The position numbers were made by a program, and so were the translations under genes. DNA of 8,496 nucleotides from the NCBI GenBank assembly GCA_902492655.1, contig CABUMF010000063.1, forward strand, positions 1 to 8,496. Reading direction: 5' to 3'. Each line of letters opens with the position of its first letter. Positions within the stretch are counted from its first letter, which is position 1. The notes below the pieces were generated by a model. It searched no databases, was not told the origin of the DNA, and saw only the letters and a list, made by a program, of their open reading frames with translations. Of the stretch, positions 1 through 7,506 are shown piece by piece. This stretch comes from an uncultured Eubacteriales bacterium (lineage in GTDB: Bacteria > Bacillota > Clostridia > HGM11514).

Positions 1-1067
1 AAGGAGCAGTTGTTGTTTTGGGAGAAAACGGAGATGAAGTCGCTTCGTACATCTCAAATCGCTGTGAATGTGTTTTTGATGCAAAACAGCTTAAGGCGTG
101 CTTTGAGGGCTACAGCGGTGATGTACTCGTTCTGTACGGAGATATGCCCGCGGTAACTTCGGAGCTCTTAAAAGCTTGTCATGATGCCCACGAGAAGGGC
201 GGAAACGGGATAACGGCATTTTCAAACGGTAAAGAGAACCGTATATGTATTTACGATTCGGAAGCGTTTTATAAGAGGTGTGACGCATTGGACGATTTGT
301 CCGAAATTATGAGCCCTGATAATGCAGATGTTTTTGTTTGCTCGGAAAATTCTGAGGAGCTTTCCAAAATTACGGACAGAGCTTCCGTTTCGTGTCTTAG
401 CGGATATATTTATATGAGAAATGCCGAAAAAGTCATGAAAAGCGGTGTTACCGTAATAGATCCGGCGGCCACTTATATAGGCGACGATGCCCAAGTAGGG
501 CAGGATACGGTTATAGAACCGGGGTGCTTTATTTTGGGTAAAACCAAAATCGGGAGTAACTCGATAATCGGCCCTGGTACAAGGCTTACCGATATGATTG
601 TCGGGGATAATGTCCGCATTGAAAATTCCGTTTGCATTGAAAGCACGGTTTCAAACGGTGTAAGCGTTGGCCCGTTTGCGTATATAAGGCCCGGTTCAAA
701 AATCGGAAAAAATGTTAAAATCGGGGATTTTGTTGAGATTAAAAATTCGGTAATTGACGAGGGTACAAAGGTTTCGCACCTGACTTATGTCGGCGACAGT
801 GATGTCGGGGCAAATGTCAATTTCGGTTGCGGAACGGTTACCTGTAATTATGACGGAAGAAAAAAACACAGAACAAAAATCGGTGACAATGCCTTTATCG
901 GCTGCAATACAAATCTTGTTGCGCCGGTTGAGGTTGCACATAATGCTTTTACGGCCGCAGGGTCAACAATCACTTCGGATGTTCCTGCGGATTCATTGGC
1001 GATTGCCAGAGCAAATCAAGTAAATAAATACGGCTGGGTGAACAGTCGAAAGGAGAAAAACAAATGA
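1..1067 (+). CDS. glmU: GlmU-type protein (5' partial): intact glucosamine-1-phosphate acetyltransferase domain, degenerate uridylyltransferase domain
   Basis: The frame is open from base 3, so the true start lies outside the window; by comparison with E. coli GlmU about 50 N-terminal residues are missing. GlmU normally acetylates glucosamine-1-phosphate and then uridylylates the product to UDP-GlcNAc, the cytoplasmic precursor of peptidoglycan. The C-terminal left-handed beta-helix domain (about bases 440-1040) is complete: it carries IRPG (Arg at 687-689), HLTY (catalytic-type His at 777-779), TCNYDG (Asn at 846-848), NLVAP and AIARANQVNK. The N-terminal nucleotidyltransferase half keeps VLYGDMP (the Asp that binds Mg in E. 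coli, D105). It lacks the LQ...QLGTGHA, GYGR, KDA, GEYY and GVN(N/D)R motifs and is about 45 residues shorter between YGD and the GVTVIDP linker than E. coli. The reading frame is uninterrupted. The stop overlaps the prs start (ATGA), indicating translational coupling. The acetyltransferase assignment is firm. Whether uridylyltransferase activity remains is doubtful. Confidence 0.9.
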   Translation, partial: GAVVVLGENGDEVASYISNRCECVFDAKQLKACFEGYSGDVLVLYGDMPAVTSELLKACHDAHEKGGNGITAFSNGKENRICIYDSEAFYKRCDALDDLSEIMSPDNADVFVCSENSEELSKITDRASVSCLSGYIYMRNAEKVMKSGVTVIDPAATYIGDDAQVGQDTVIEPGCFILGKTKIGSNSIIGPGTRLTDMIVGDNVRIENSVCIESTVSNGVSVGPFAYIRPGSKIGKNVKIGDFVEIKNSVIDEGTKVSHLTYVGDSDVGANVNFGCGTVTCNYDGRKKHRTKIGDNAFIGCNTNLVAPVEVAHNAFTAAGSTITSDVPADSLAIARANQVNKYGWVNSRKEKNK

Positions 1068-2020
1068 TAGCACATGGTAAGAATGTAAAGATTTTTGCAG
1101 GCAATTCAAACATTGCTCTTGCAAAGGCGATTGCGGATATACTCGGTGTTCCGCTCGGTAACGCAAAGGTGGGCAAGTTCAGCGACGGGGAAGTTTTTGT
1201 TACAACTTCGGAAACCGTCCGCGGAGCAGATGTTTTTGTTGTGCAGTCAACCTGCAATCCGGTAAACGATAACCTTATGGAGCTCCTTATTATGATTGAT
1301 GCGTTCAAGAGAGCCTCCGCCGGCAGAATAACAGCCGTTATTCCGTATTACGGTTATGCAAGACAGGACAGAAAGGCAAAGGCGCGCGATCCGATTTCCG
1401 CAAAGCTCGTTGCAGACCTTATTGCAACGGCAGGTGCCGACAGAGTTCTTACAATGGATCTTCATGCAGCTCAGATTCAGGGCTTCTTCAATGTTCCGGT
1501 TGACCATCTTCTGGGCATTCCGATTTTATCAAACTATTATGCAGACAAGTTCTCTGACGAAAAAGATAATGTTGTTTGCGTTTCTCCTGACTTGGGAAGT
1601 GTTACGAGAGTTCGTTCATTTGCAGAAAGGCTCGACCTTTCGATGGCAATTATAGATAAGCGTCGTCCGAAGGCGAATGTTTGCGAGGTTATGAACATAA
1701 TCGGTGATGTAAAAGGCAAGAAGGTTATTTTGGTTGACGATATGATTGATACCGCAGGTACAATCTGCCATGCCGCAGACGCACTCCGTGAAAGAGGAGC
1801 AACAGAGGTTTATGCCTGCTGTACGCACGCAGTTCTTTCAGGACCCGCTATTGACAGAATTGAAAAGTCAGCTATTAAGGAGCTTATTATGCTCGATACC
1901 GTTCCGCTGCCGGATGAGAAGAAGCTTGATAAAATCCATGTGCTTTCTGTTGCTCAGATGTTTGCGGAAGCAATCAGCAGAATATTTGACGAAAAGTCAA
2001 TAAGCACTCTCTTTATATAA
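1064..2020 (+). CDS. prs: Ribose-phosphate pyrophosphokinase (PRPP synthase, class I)
   Basis: Transfers pyrophosphate from ATP to ribose-5-phosphate to make PRPP, the cytoplasmic precursor for purine, pyrimidine, NAD, histidine and tryptophan synthesis. The 318 residues match the usual family length. Visible motifs are the N-terminal GKFSDGE segment (residues 37-43), YARQDRK in the ATP-binding region (98-104), DLHAAQIQGFF with the conserved His (132-142, His134), the flexible-loop segment KRRPKANVCEVM, and the PRPP-binding loop VDDMIDTAGT (224-233). The C-terminal SIS-LFI resembles the usual family ending. The start is set by AGGAG at 1051-1055, eight bases upstream of the ATG, and by the four-base overlap with glmU. 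glmU-prs adjacency is conserved in Firmicutes. No substitution in the key motifs was seen, so an active, phosphate-regulated enzyme is expected. Confidence 0.97.
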   Translation: MIAHGKNVKIFAGNSNIALAKAIADILGVPLGNAKVGKFSDGEVFVTTSETVRGADVFVVQSTCNPVNDNLMELLIMIDAFKRASAGRITAVIPYYGYARQDRKAKARDPISAKLVADLIATAGADRVLTMDLHAAQIQGFFNVPVDHLLGIPILSNYYADKFSDEKDNVVCVSPDLGSVTRVRSFAERLDLSMAIIDKRRPKANVCEVMNIIGDVKGKKVILVDDMIDTAGTICHAADALRERGATEVYACCTHAVLSGPAIDRIEKSAIKELIMLDTVPLPDEKKLDKIHVLSVAQMFAEAISRIFDEKSISTLFI

Positions 2021-2043
2021 AAAGCGGTACATATTAAAACTGT

Positions 2044-2076
2044 TCAAGCGGGCGGCAGAGAATGTCACCCGTTTGA
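2044..2076 (+). promoter_or_regulatory. Hairpin in the prs-pth intergenic region
   Basis: A nine-pair outer stem (2044-2052 with 2068-2076, one G-U pair) and a four-pair inner stem (2054-2057 with 2063-2066, one G-U pair) are separated by a C/A mismatch, with a GAGAA loop. It is followed by ATTTCATATT rather than a solid T-run, so it is a poor intrinsic terminator. It could be an RNA processing or stability element, or a partial attenuator, within the glmU-prs-pth-mfd transcript. It ends 11 bases before the pth ribosome binding site. The pairing is seen directly; the function is a guess. Confidence 0.5.
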
Positions 2077-2098
2077 TTTCATATTACGGAGAACATTT

Positions 2099-2665
2099 AT
2101 GAAAATAATCGTAGGTCTCGGAAACCCCGGAAAAAAATATGACGACACAAGGCATAACATCGGATTTGCATACATCGAATGTCTTGCGCATAAGCATAAT
2201 ATTAAGATTAATAAGTCTGAATGTAAGGCACTGACGGGCGTCGGCAGAATTGCCGGAGAGCAGGTTGTGCTTGCAAAACCGCAGACTTTCATGAACCTGA
2301 GCGGCGAGAGCGTAAAGTCGCTTTCGGCAAAATACAAATGCTCACCCGAGGATATTATCGTTATTTTTGACGATGTTTCCTTAAGTGTGGGCAGAATGAG
2401 AATAAGGCTTAAGGGGAGTGCGGGCGGTCATAACGGAATTAAGTCGATTATATATAATCTTTCATCGGAGGATTTTCCGAGGCTCAAAATCGGGGTCGGA
2501 GAAAAGGCGTTTTCGGAAATGGACCTTGCAGACCATGTTCTCGGCAAGTTCCCCAAGGAAGATATAAAAATTCTGACCGAAATGATTCCGGATGTCTGCA
2601 CGGCTTTGGAGCTTCTCATTGCAGGCGAAGCCTCCGAAGCTATGAATCGTTTTAATCAGAGGTGA
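2099..2665 (+). CDS. pth: Peptidyl-tRNA hydrolase
   Basis: Cleaves the ester bond of peptidyl-tRNAs released prematurely from ribosomes, recycling tRNA in the cytoplasm. The 188-residue length is typical for bacterial Pth. Family residues are all visible: VGLGNPG (5-11, Asn9), TRHNIGF with catalytic His19, KPQTFMN with Asn66, FDD with Asp91, and the GSAGGHNG loop with Asn112. The ATG at 2099 is preceded by GGAGA (2088-2092) at six bases. The gene follows prs after a 78-base gap holding a hairpin, and its stop codon lies inside the mfd ribosome binding region, so pth and mfd are almost certainly co-transcribed. In B. subtilis the same gene is spoVC, in the same neighbourhood. Confidence 0.97.
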   Translation: MKIIVGLGNPGKKYDDTRHNIGFAYIECLAHKHNIKINKSECKALTGVGRIAGEQVVLAKPQTFMNLSGESVKSLSAKYKCSPEDIIVIFDDVSLSVGRMRIRLKGSAGGHNGIKSIIYNLSSEDFPRLKIGVGEKAFSEMDLADHVLGKFPKEDIKILTEMIPDVCTALELLIAGEASEAMNRFNQR

Positions 2666-2669
2666 AACT

Positions 2670-5600
2670 ATGCCTAAGTTTTATGACCTTTTGGATGAGC
2701 TTGAGGGTTATGCGAAAACCAAAAAATCAATACTTGAAAACAAAAATGTCTGTCTTTCGGGAGTTTCGGGCTCTTCAAAGGCTCATGTTCTGTTTTCCCT
2801 TCTTAAGGAAACGAATACAAATTCCTGTCTTATAATCACTCCGAACGAGCTTTCCGCAAAGCAACTTTACAGGGATTTGACTTTTCTTTGCGACGAGCGT
2901 GTTATGCTTTTTCCGGAAAGAGAATATGTTTTTTACGACCTTGATTCTTCAAGTAACGAAATAACAATTCAAAGAATTTCAACGCTCGAGAGGGTTTTTA
3001 GGAAGGGCGGTATAGTAATTGCCACCGCCGCCGCGGCGATGAAGCCGGTTTTGCCCAAAAGGCTTTTGAAAAAATACACATCCGTTGTTTCCGAAGCGGA
3101 TATTCTTAATATGGATGAATTTTCAAAAAAGCTCACCCTGGCAGGCTACAGTGCTTGCGAAACGGTTGAGGGGGCAGGGCAGTTTGCGGTAAGGGGCGGA
3201 ATAATTGATGTTTTCCCCATAACCTCCGATTGTCCTTACAGAATAGATATGTTCGGCGATGAGGTTGACACGATAAGAGGCTTTGATGTCACAACCCAGC
3301 TTTCGGGCGACAGGGTTAAGAGCATAACCGTCCCGCCGGCTTACGAAATTCTCTACGATTACGAAACTGCGGAAAAAATCGCAGAAAAGCTTAAGCTATC
3401 GGGAAATCCCGATTGGGAAAAGTTTTCCGAGCGGCATTATTTTCCTTCAAACGACAAGTATATTCCCGAAATATATCCTGAGCTTCCGTTGATTTTTGAA
3501 TATTTCAACGGTTTGTTTGTGTTTGACGAGCCCCTTGCAATAAAGGAGAAGACCGAAAACTGCGGTTTTGAGCTTATGAAAACGATTGAGGCTATGTATG
3601 AACGAAATGAGCCTTTTTGCGGCGGAGCAGGGGATTTTTATACGGATTATACCGAGCTTGTCAGAAAATCAAGGGGTTGTATTTTGGCACTTTGCGAGTT
3701 TTTGCAAAGCGGAACTGAAATCCCGTTTAAGACGATTGCGTCGATAGAGGTTAAAACCGAAGGCACATATAACGGCAACACTGCGATGCTTTGCGAGGAT
3801 CTTAAGCTTTATATCAGGCAAAAAAGTCGGGTTGTACTGTTTTCGGGCGGTCATGCGAGAGGGCTTAATCTGATTGAAAGCCTTCAAAGAGAAGGGATTG
3901 AAGCAAAGTTTTCGGAAAATCCCGAAACCGAAATAAGCGGTGTTATGATTACCCCGGGTAGCCTTTCGGGAGGCTTTGAATACCCCGAGCTTAAGCTTGT
4001 GTTTATTTCCGACAGGGATGTTTTCAGGCAAAGCAAAAAGAAGAAAAGAGCGGTTTCAAAAAAGAATGCCGTAAGCTCTGTATCGGATTTGGCACCGGGG
4101 GACTATGTTGTTCATATAAATCACGGAATAGGTAAATATCTTGGGCAGGAGCTTGTTACAGCAGGCGGTGTTACAAAGGATTATCTTAAGCTCCAGTACG
4201 GCGGAAGCGACTTTTTGTATGTTCCGGCAACACAGCTTGATATGATACATAAGTATGTCGGCGGCAAAGAGCAACTCAAGCTGAATCGTCTCGGCGGCAA
4301 GGAATGGAAGAACACAAAGAGCAGAGTTAAGGCTTCGTGTGAGGAGCTTGCAAAAGGGCTTATTAAGCTTTATGCCGAGCGTGAAACGATAAAGGGACAC
4401 TCATTTTCTTCCGATACCCCGTGGCAGCAGGAGTTTGAAGAAAGCTTTCCGTACACCGAAACACCCGACCAGCTCAAAAGCATTAATGAGGTCAAGGAGG
4501 ATATGGAAAAGCCTTCTCCCATGGACAGACTCTTGTGCGGCGATGTGGGCTACGGTAAAACCGAGGTTGCAATCCGTGCGGCATTTAAGTGCGTTATGGA
4601 CGGCAAGCAGGTGGCGTATCTTGCGCCGACTACCGTTCTTGCGCTTCAGCATTTCAATACATTTCGTGACAGAATGTCCGATTTTGCCGTAAGGGTGGAA
4701 ATGCTTTCAAGATTCAGAACCCCTGCTCAGCAAAAAAAGATTGTGGAAAAGGTAAATAACGGTGAAATTGATGTTTTGATAGGAACCCACAGGATACTTC
4801 AAAAGGATGTGAAATTTCCTTCTCTCGGGCTTTTGGTTATTGACGAGGAACAGCGATTCGGCGTAAAGCATAAGGAGCGAATGAAGGAATTAAAGACAAA
4901 TGTAGATGTCCTCACCATGACTGCAACGCCTATCCCGAGAACTCTCCATATGTCCATGATAGGTATTCGTGATATAAGCACCATAAACACGCCCCCAAAG
5001 GACAGGTATCCTGTAAGAACATATGTTCTTGAGCAAAATATGTCCATTGTAAAAGATGCGATAGTGCGTGAAATTTCAAGGGGTGGGCAGGTTTATTATC
5101 TGTTTAACCGTGTGGACGGAATTTCTGCCGCCGCAAACAGAATAAGAGAGCTTGTGCCCGATGCAACGGTTGCTTATGCTCACGGCCAGATGAGGGAAGG
5201 CGAGCTTGAAAAGATAATGCTTGATGTTTCCCGTGGTGATGTTGATGTTTTGGTATGCACCTCGATAATCGAAACAGGGCTTGATATTCCTAATGTAAAT
5301 ACCATTATCATAGAAGATGCCGACCGCCTCGGTCTATCTCAGCTTTATCAGCTCAGAGGCAGAGTCGGGCGCTCGGACAAAATGGCTTATGCCTATCTTA
5401 TGTACAAAAAGGATAAGGTTTTGAGCGAGGTTGCAAGGAAAAGACTTTCCGCCCTGCGTGATTTTACGGAGTTCGGCTCGGGATTTAAGATTGCGCTTCG
5501 TGACCTTGAAATCAGAGGCGCAGGGAATGTGCTCGGTCCGGAACAGCACGGGCATATGGATTCTGTGGGATATGAGCTTTACTGCATGATGCTTGAGGAT

Positions 5601-6101
5601 GAAATAAGAAGGCAAAAGGGTGAAGCGTCTGCCATAACGGATGTTACGGTTGATATTGAAATTGACGCATATATCCCGAAAAATTATATCAGGAACGATG
5701 ATACGAGAATTGATATTTACAGCCGTATAGCGAAAATTTCGTCAGAGGCGGAGTATAACGAAATGGAGGATGAGCTTCGCGACAGATTCGGCGAATACAG
5801 CAATGCGGTTTCAAATCTTCTTGAAATTGCGCTACTCAAAAATGTTGCCTCCGATGTCGGAATAGGGGAAATAAGGCAGATTGGCTCAAACATCGTGTTT
5901 TACTTTAAGAATGCATCTCCCGAAACAATAGGAATGGCAAGCCTTGCGGCAGGTTATTTTAAGGGCAGGGTGCTTGTTTCTGCGGGAACAAGACCTTCCA
6001 TGACCTATGTTCGAGGTGCGCAAGGGAATGCACTCAATACGCTGTCAAATATTAAAATTGTGTTACATCGGCTTAATGAATTGAAAATGAGCCAAAAATA
6101 A
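2670..6101 (+). CDS. mfd: Transcription-repair coupling factor (Mfd)
   Basis: An ATP-driven DNA translocase that pushes RNA polymerase off template-strand lesions and recruits UvrA for nucleotide excision repair. The 1143 residues match the usual full length. In order: an N-terminal UvrB-like module (about 1-340) with the degenerate P-loop typical of Mfd and a UvrA-contact region around GGIIDVFP and MFGDEVDTIRGF; a lysine-rich linker near 455-465; the CarD-like RNA-polymerase-interacting domain (about 470-545); the RecG-like motor with Walker A GDVGYGKT (624-631), DEEQ box (725-728), TATPIPRT (751-758), TGLDIPNV and QLRGRVGR (894-901); then the TRG region (FGSGFKIALRDLEIRGAG) and the C-terminal regulatory domain D7 (about 1000-1110). 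AGAGG at 2658-2662 is seven bases before the ATG and abuts the pth stop. No motif is missing. The last 20 or so bases of the gene also carry the -35 box of a promoter for the next gene. Confidence 0.98.
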   Translation: MPKFYDLLDELEGYAKTKKSILENKNVCLSGVSGSSKAHVLFSLLKETNTNSCLIITPNELSAKQLYRDLTFLCDERVMLFPEREYVFYDLDSSSNEITIQRISTLERVFRKGGIVIATAAAAMKPVLPKRLLKKYTSVVSEADILNMDEFSKKLTLAGYSACETVEGAGQFAVRGGIIDVFPITSDCPYRIDMFGDEVDTIRGFDVTTQLSGDRVKSITVPPAYEILYDYETAEKIAEKLKLSGNPDWEKFSERHYFPSNDKYIPEIYPELPLIFEYFNGLFVFDEPLAIKEKTENCGFELMKTIEAMYERNEPFCGGAGDFYTDYTELVRKSRGCILALCEFLQSGTEIPFKTIASIEVKTEGTYNGNTAMLCEDLKLYIRQKSRVVLFSGGHARGLNLIESLQREGIEAKFSENPETEISGVMITPGSLSGGFEYPELKLVFISDRDVFRQSKKKKRAVSKKNAVSSVSDLAPGDYVVHINHGIGKYLGQELVTAGGVTKDYLKLQYGGSDFLYVPATQLDMIHKYVGGKEQLKLNRLGGKEWKNTKSRVKASCEELAKGLIKLYAERETIKGHSFSSDTPWQQEFEESFPYTETPDQLKSINEVKEDMEKPSPMDRLLCGDVGYGKTEVAIRAAFKCVMDGKQVAYLAPTTVLALQHFNTFRDRMSDFAVRVEMLSRFRTPAQQKKIVEKVNNGEIDVLIGTHRILQKDVKFPSLGLLVIDEEQRFGVKHKERMKELKTNVDVLTMTATPIPRTLHMSMIGIRDISTINTPPKDRYPVRTYVLEQNMSIVKDAIVREISRGGQVYYLFNRVDGISAAANRIRELVPDATVAYAHGQMREGELEKIMLDVSRGDVDVLVCTSIIETGLDIPNVNTIIIEDADRLGLSQLYQLRGRVGRSDKMAYAYLMYKKDKVLSEVARKRLSALRDFTEFGSGFKIALRDLEIRGAGNVLGPEQHGHMDSVGYELYCMMLEDEIRRQKGEASAITDVTVDIEIDAYIPKNYIRNDDTRIDIYSRIAKISSEAEYNEMEDELRDRFGEYSNAVSNLLEIALLKNVASDVGIGEIRQIGSNIVFYFKNASPETIGMASLAAGYFKGRVLVSAGTRPSMTYVRGAQGNALNTLSNIKIVLHRLNELKMSQK

Positions 6102-6109
6102 GCTATAAT
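6081..6109 (+). promoter_or_regulatory. Sigma-A-type promoter for the foldase lipoprotein, overlapping the 3' end of mfd
   Basis: The -35 box TTGAAA (6081-6086, five of six consensus bases) and the perfect -10 box TATAAT (6104-6109) are separated by exactly 17 bases. The -35 lies in the mfd coding sequence and the -10 lies two bases past the mfd stop. Transcription would start near A6116, giving a leader of about 24 bases that contains the AAAGGA ribosome binding site (6126-6131). The boxes are seen in the sequence; activity is inferred. Confidence 0.75.
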
Positions 6110-6139
6110 GGTTTTAATGCTACCGAAAGGATAATTTAT

Positions 6140-7285
6140 ATGAAAAAACTACTGATTGCAATTTGCGTGTTCGCACTTTTGCTTACGGGGTGCGGAAAAG
6201 AAAAGGATATTGAACCGAATAAGGGCATTACCTATGACGGGTACAGCGGTCCCTCCGATGCGGTTATGACCGTAAACGGGGAGACGGTTTCGGTTGACGA
6301 GTTCAATTATTTCCTTATAATGGCGTCTTACGATTTAGTCTCGGCAAACAATGTGCTCGATGCGGACAGAAGTGAATTCTGGGATAAAATCGACGAAAAA
6401 ACGGGCAAAAGCTTCAAGCAGGACGCGCTTGACGATGCTATCAACCGATGCAAGCCCTATCATATTTACAGGACGCAGTCCAAGGCTGAGGGAATCGAGC
6501 TTTCAAAGGACGATTTAGACACGATTGACAATAATACCAATAAAATGTCTAAGAGCTACGGCGAATATATGTCAGAGCTTCAGCTGAAGGCGGGCGGTCT
6601 TACTCCCGAAGTTTTTAAGAATATTAATGAAATGAGCCAATATTCGGTCAGACTGTTCTCAAAGTACACCTCCGAATTAAAGGGCTATTCGGAAGAGGAA
6701 ATCAATGAATACTATAAAAAGAATTATGCTCGTGCAAAGCAAATTCTCATTCTGACGGTAAATCCGGAAAATAACGAAGCACTCCCCGATGACAAAAAGC
6801 AGGAGGCTCTCTCAAAAATTATGGAAATAAAATCAAGGCTTGACGGCGGAGAAACGTTTGACAGCCTCATGGCGCAGTATAATCAAGACCCGGGATACGC
6901 ACAGTACCCCGGCGGTTATACCTTTGCAGATGACGGTACTTATTCCAAGGAATTTGCCAAAACGGCTTTTTCCTTAAACGAAGGCGATGTAAGCGATGTT
7001 GTGGAGACGGAATACGGCTATGCAATCATCAAAAGGGAACCCCTGTCCGATACCGACATTCCAAGAGAACCGATTGAAGAAAAGCTTACAAAGGACGGTT
7101 TTCAGGCAAAAATAGATAAGCTTTGCGAAGATGCCGATGTAAGACTTAACAAGGATGTTTACGATTCTGTGGATGTTGAAAAGGTGTTGTCGGATTATAT
7201 CAATTCTCAAGATGAGATTATGGCAAAAATCAAGGCAGAATATGAAAGAATCTACGCCGAAGCGGACAAAGAAAAGAAGGAATAG
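6140..7285 (+). CDS. SurA/PrsA-like parvulin-family foldase lipoprotein, conserved parvulin histidines replaced
   Basis: Probably an extracytoplasmic, membrane-anchored chaperone that helps secreted proteins fold; the family includes peptidyl-prolyl isomerases. The 381-residue protein has a lipoprotein signal peptide: KK, a hydrophobic stretch, then lipobox LTGC with lipidated Cys18. A SurA-N-like helical segment starts at AVMTVNGETVSVDEF (about 41-185). A rotamase (parvulin) domain spans about 197-300, recognisable from AKQILI, GGETFDSLMAQYNQD, PGGY, AFSLNEGDVSDVVETEYGYAIIKRE. A charged helical tail follows. The two histidines usual in parvulins (HILV and GYHII) are Gln201 and Ala295 here, so isomerase activity may be weak or absent. 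AAAGGA lies eight bases before the ATG, the gene has its own promoter in the end of mfd, and it ends at a strong terminator. Its place after mfd fits other Clostridia. Family assignment is firm; substrate is unknown. Confidence 0.88.
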   Translation: MKKLLIAICVFALLLTGCGKEKDIEPNKGITYDGYSGPSDAVMTVNGETVSVDEFNYFLIMASYDLVSANNVLDADRSEFWDKIDEKTGKSFKQDALDDAINRCKPYHIYRTQSKAEGIELSKDDLDTIDNNTNKMSKSYGEYMSELQLKAGGLTPEVFKNINEMSQYSVRLFSKYTSELKGYSEEEINEYYKKNYARAKQILILTVNPENNEALPDDKKQEALSKIMEIKSRLDGGETFDSLMAQYNQDPGYAQYPGGYTFADDGTYSKEFAKTAFSLNEGDVSDVVETEYGYAIIKREPLSDTDIPREPIEEKLTKDGFQAKIDKLCEDADVRLNKDVYDSVDVEKVLSDYINSQDEIMAKIKAEYERIYAEADKEKKE

Positions 7286-7290
7286 TCATC

Positions 7291-7325
7291 CGGGCTGACA
7301 GATTTTCTGTCAGCTCGCTTTTTTT
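7291..7325 (+). terminator. Intrinsic (Rho-independent) terminator after the foldase gene
   Basis: A 12-pair stem (7291-7302 with 7306-7317, one G-U pair) has a core of GCTGACAGA pairing with TCTGTCAGC, a TTT loop, and a run of seven T at 7319-7325 after one C. It begins six bases after the foldase stop codon and should end both the long operon and the foldase transcript. Confidence 0.93.
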
Positions 7326-7400
7326 AGGGAAGGATTGGGATTTTTTCTCCGTTTTTTATGTCAATTCGTCCCAGAAAAATGTCGTTTCGTCACAAACCTA

Positions 7401-7429
7401 TTGATAATGTTTTATAAAAGCAGTAATAT
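7401..7429 (+). promoter_or_regulatory. Candidate promoter for the secreted repeat protein
   Basis: TTGATA (7401-7406, five of six -35 bases) is 17 bases upstream of TAATAT (7424-7429, four of six -10 bases), in an AT-rich stretch of the 181-base gap between the terminator and the next start codon. A start near 7436 would leave a leader of about 70 bases. The gap between 7326 and 7400 shows no gene or clear element. The -10 is weak, so the exact site is uncertain, but some promoter must lie here because the upstream terminator is strong. Confidence 0.45.
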
Positions 7430-7466
7430 ATTTAACATAAAGATGCGCAGACATTAATGCAATTTA

Positions 7467-7485
7467 TCCGTGCGAAAAGTGCGGA
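7467..7485 (+). promoter_or_regulatory. Small leader hairpin just upstream of the ribosome binding site
   Basis: A seven-pair stem (7467-7473 with 7479-7485, including two G-U pairs) with a GAAAA loop ends seven bases before the GAGGA ribosome binding site (7493-7497). It might stabilise the transcript or tune translation, but it is short and may be chance. Confidence 0.25.
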
Positions 7486-7506
7486 AGAAAGTGAGGATGA
7501 ACGAGT

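Noticed and set aside
18..20. TTG at 18 as the start codon of the first gene
   Set aside because: The frame is open upstream to base 3 and encodes GAVVVLGENG, matching the GlmU strand before this point, and no ribosome binding site at proper spacing supports it; the gene is cut by the window edge.
816..915. Cys in place of E. coli Ala380 and Ser405 in the GlmU acetyl-CoA site
   Set aside because: NxGCG and FIGCN are, as I recall, also the Firmicutes (B. subtilis) form, so this is lineage-typical rather than a defect.
2748..2800. Broken Walker A (GVSGSSKAH) near the N-terminus of Mfd as a sign of decay
   Set aside because: The N-terminal UvrB-like module of Mfd normally lacks a working ATPase site; the real motor motifs at residues 624-901 are intact.
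3669..4031. Antisense open frame of 120 codons inside mfd
   Set aside because: It lies wholly over a conserved mfd segment, has no ribosome binding site I can see, and its protein resembles nothing; it is a shadow of the codon pattern. The same holds for the other overlapping frames in prs, pth, mfd and the last gene.
7340..7400. Repeated TCGTC words and a T-rich stretch after the terminator
   Set aside because: The words are five bases long with no regular spacing or symmetry, so no operator or second terminator can be supported.
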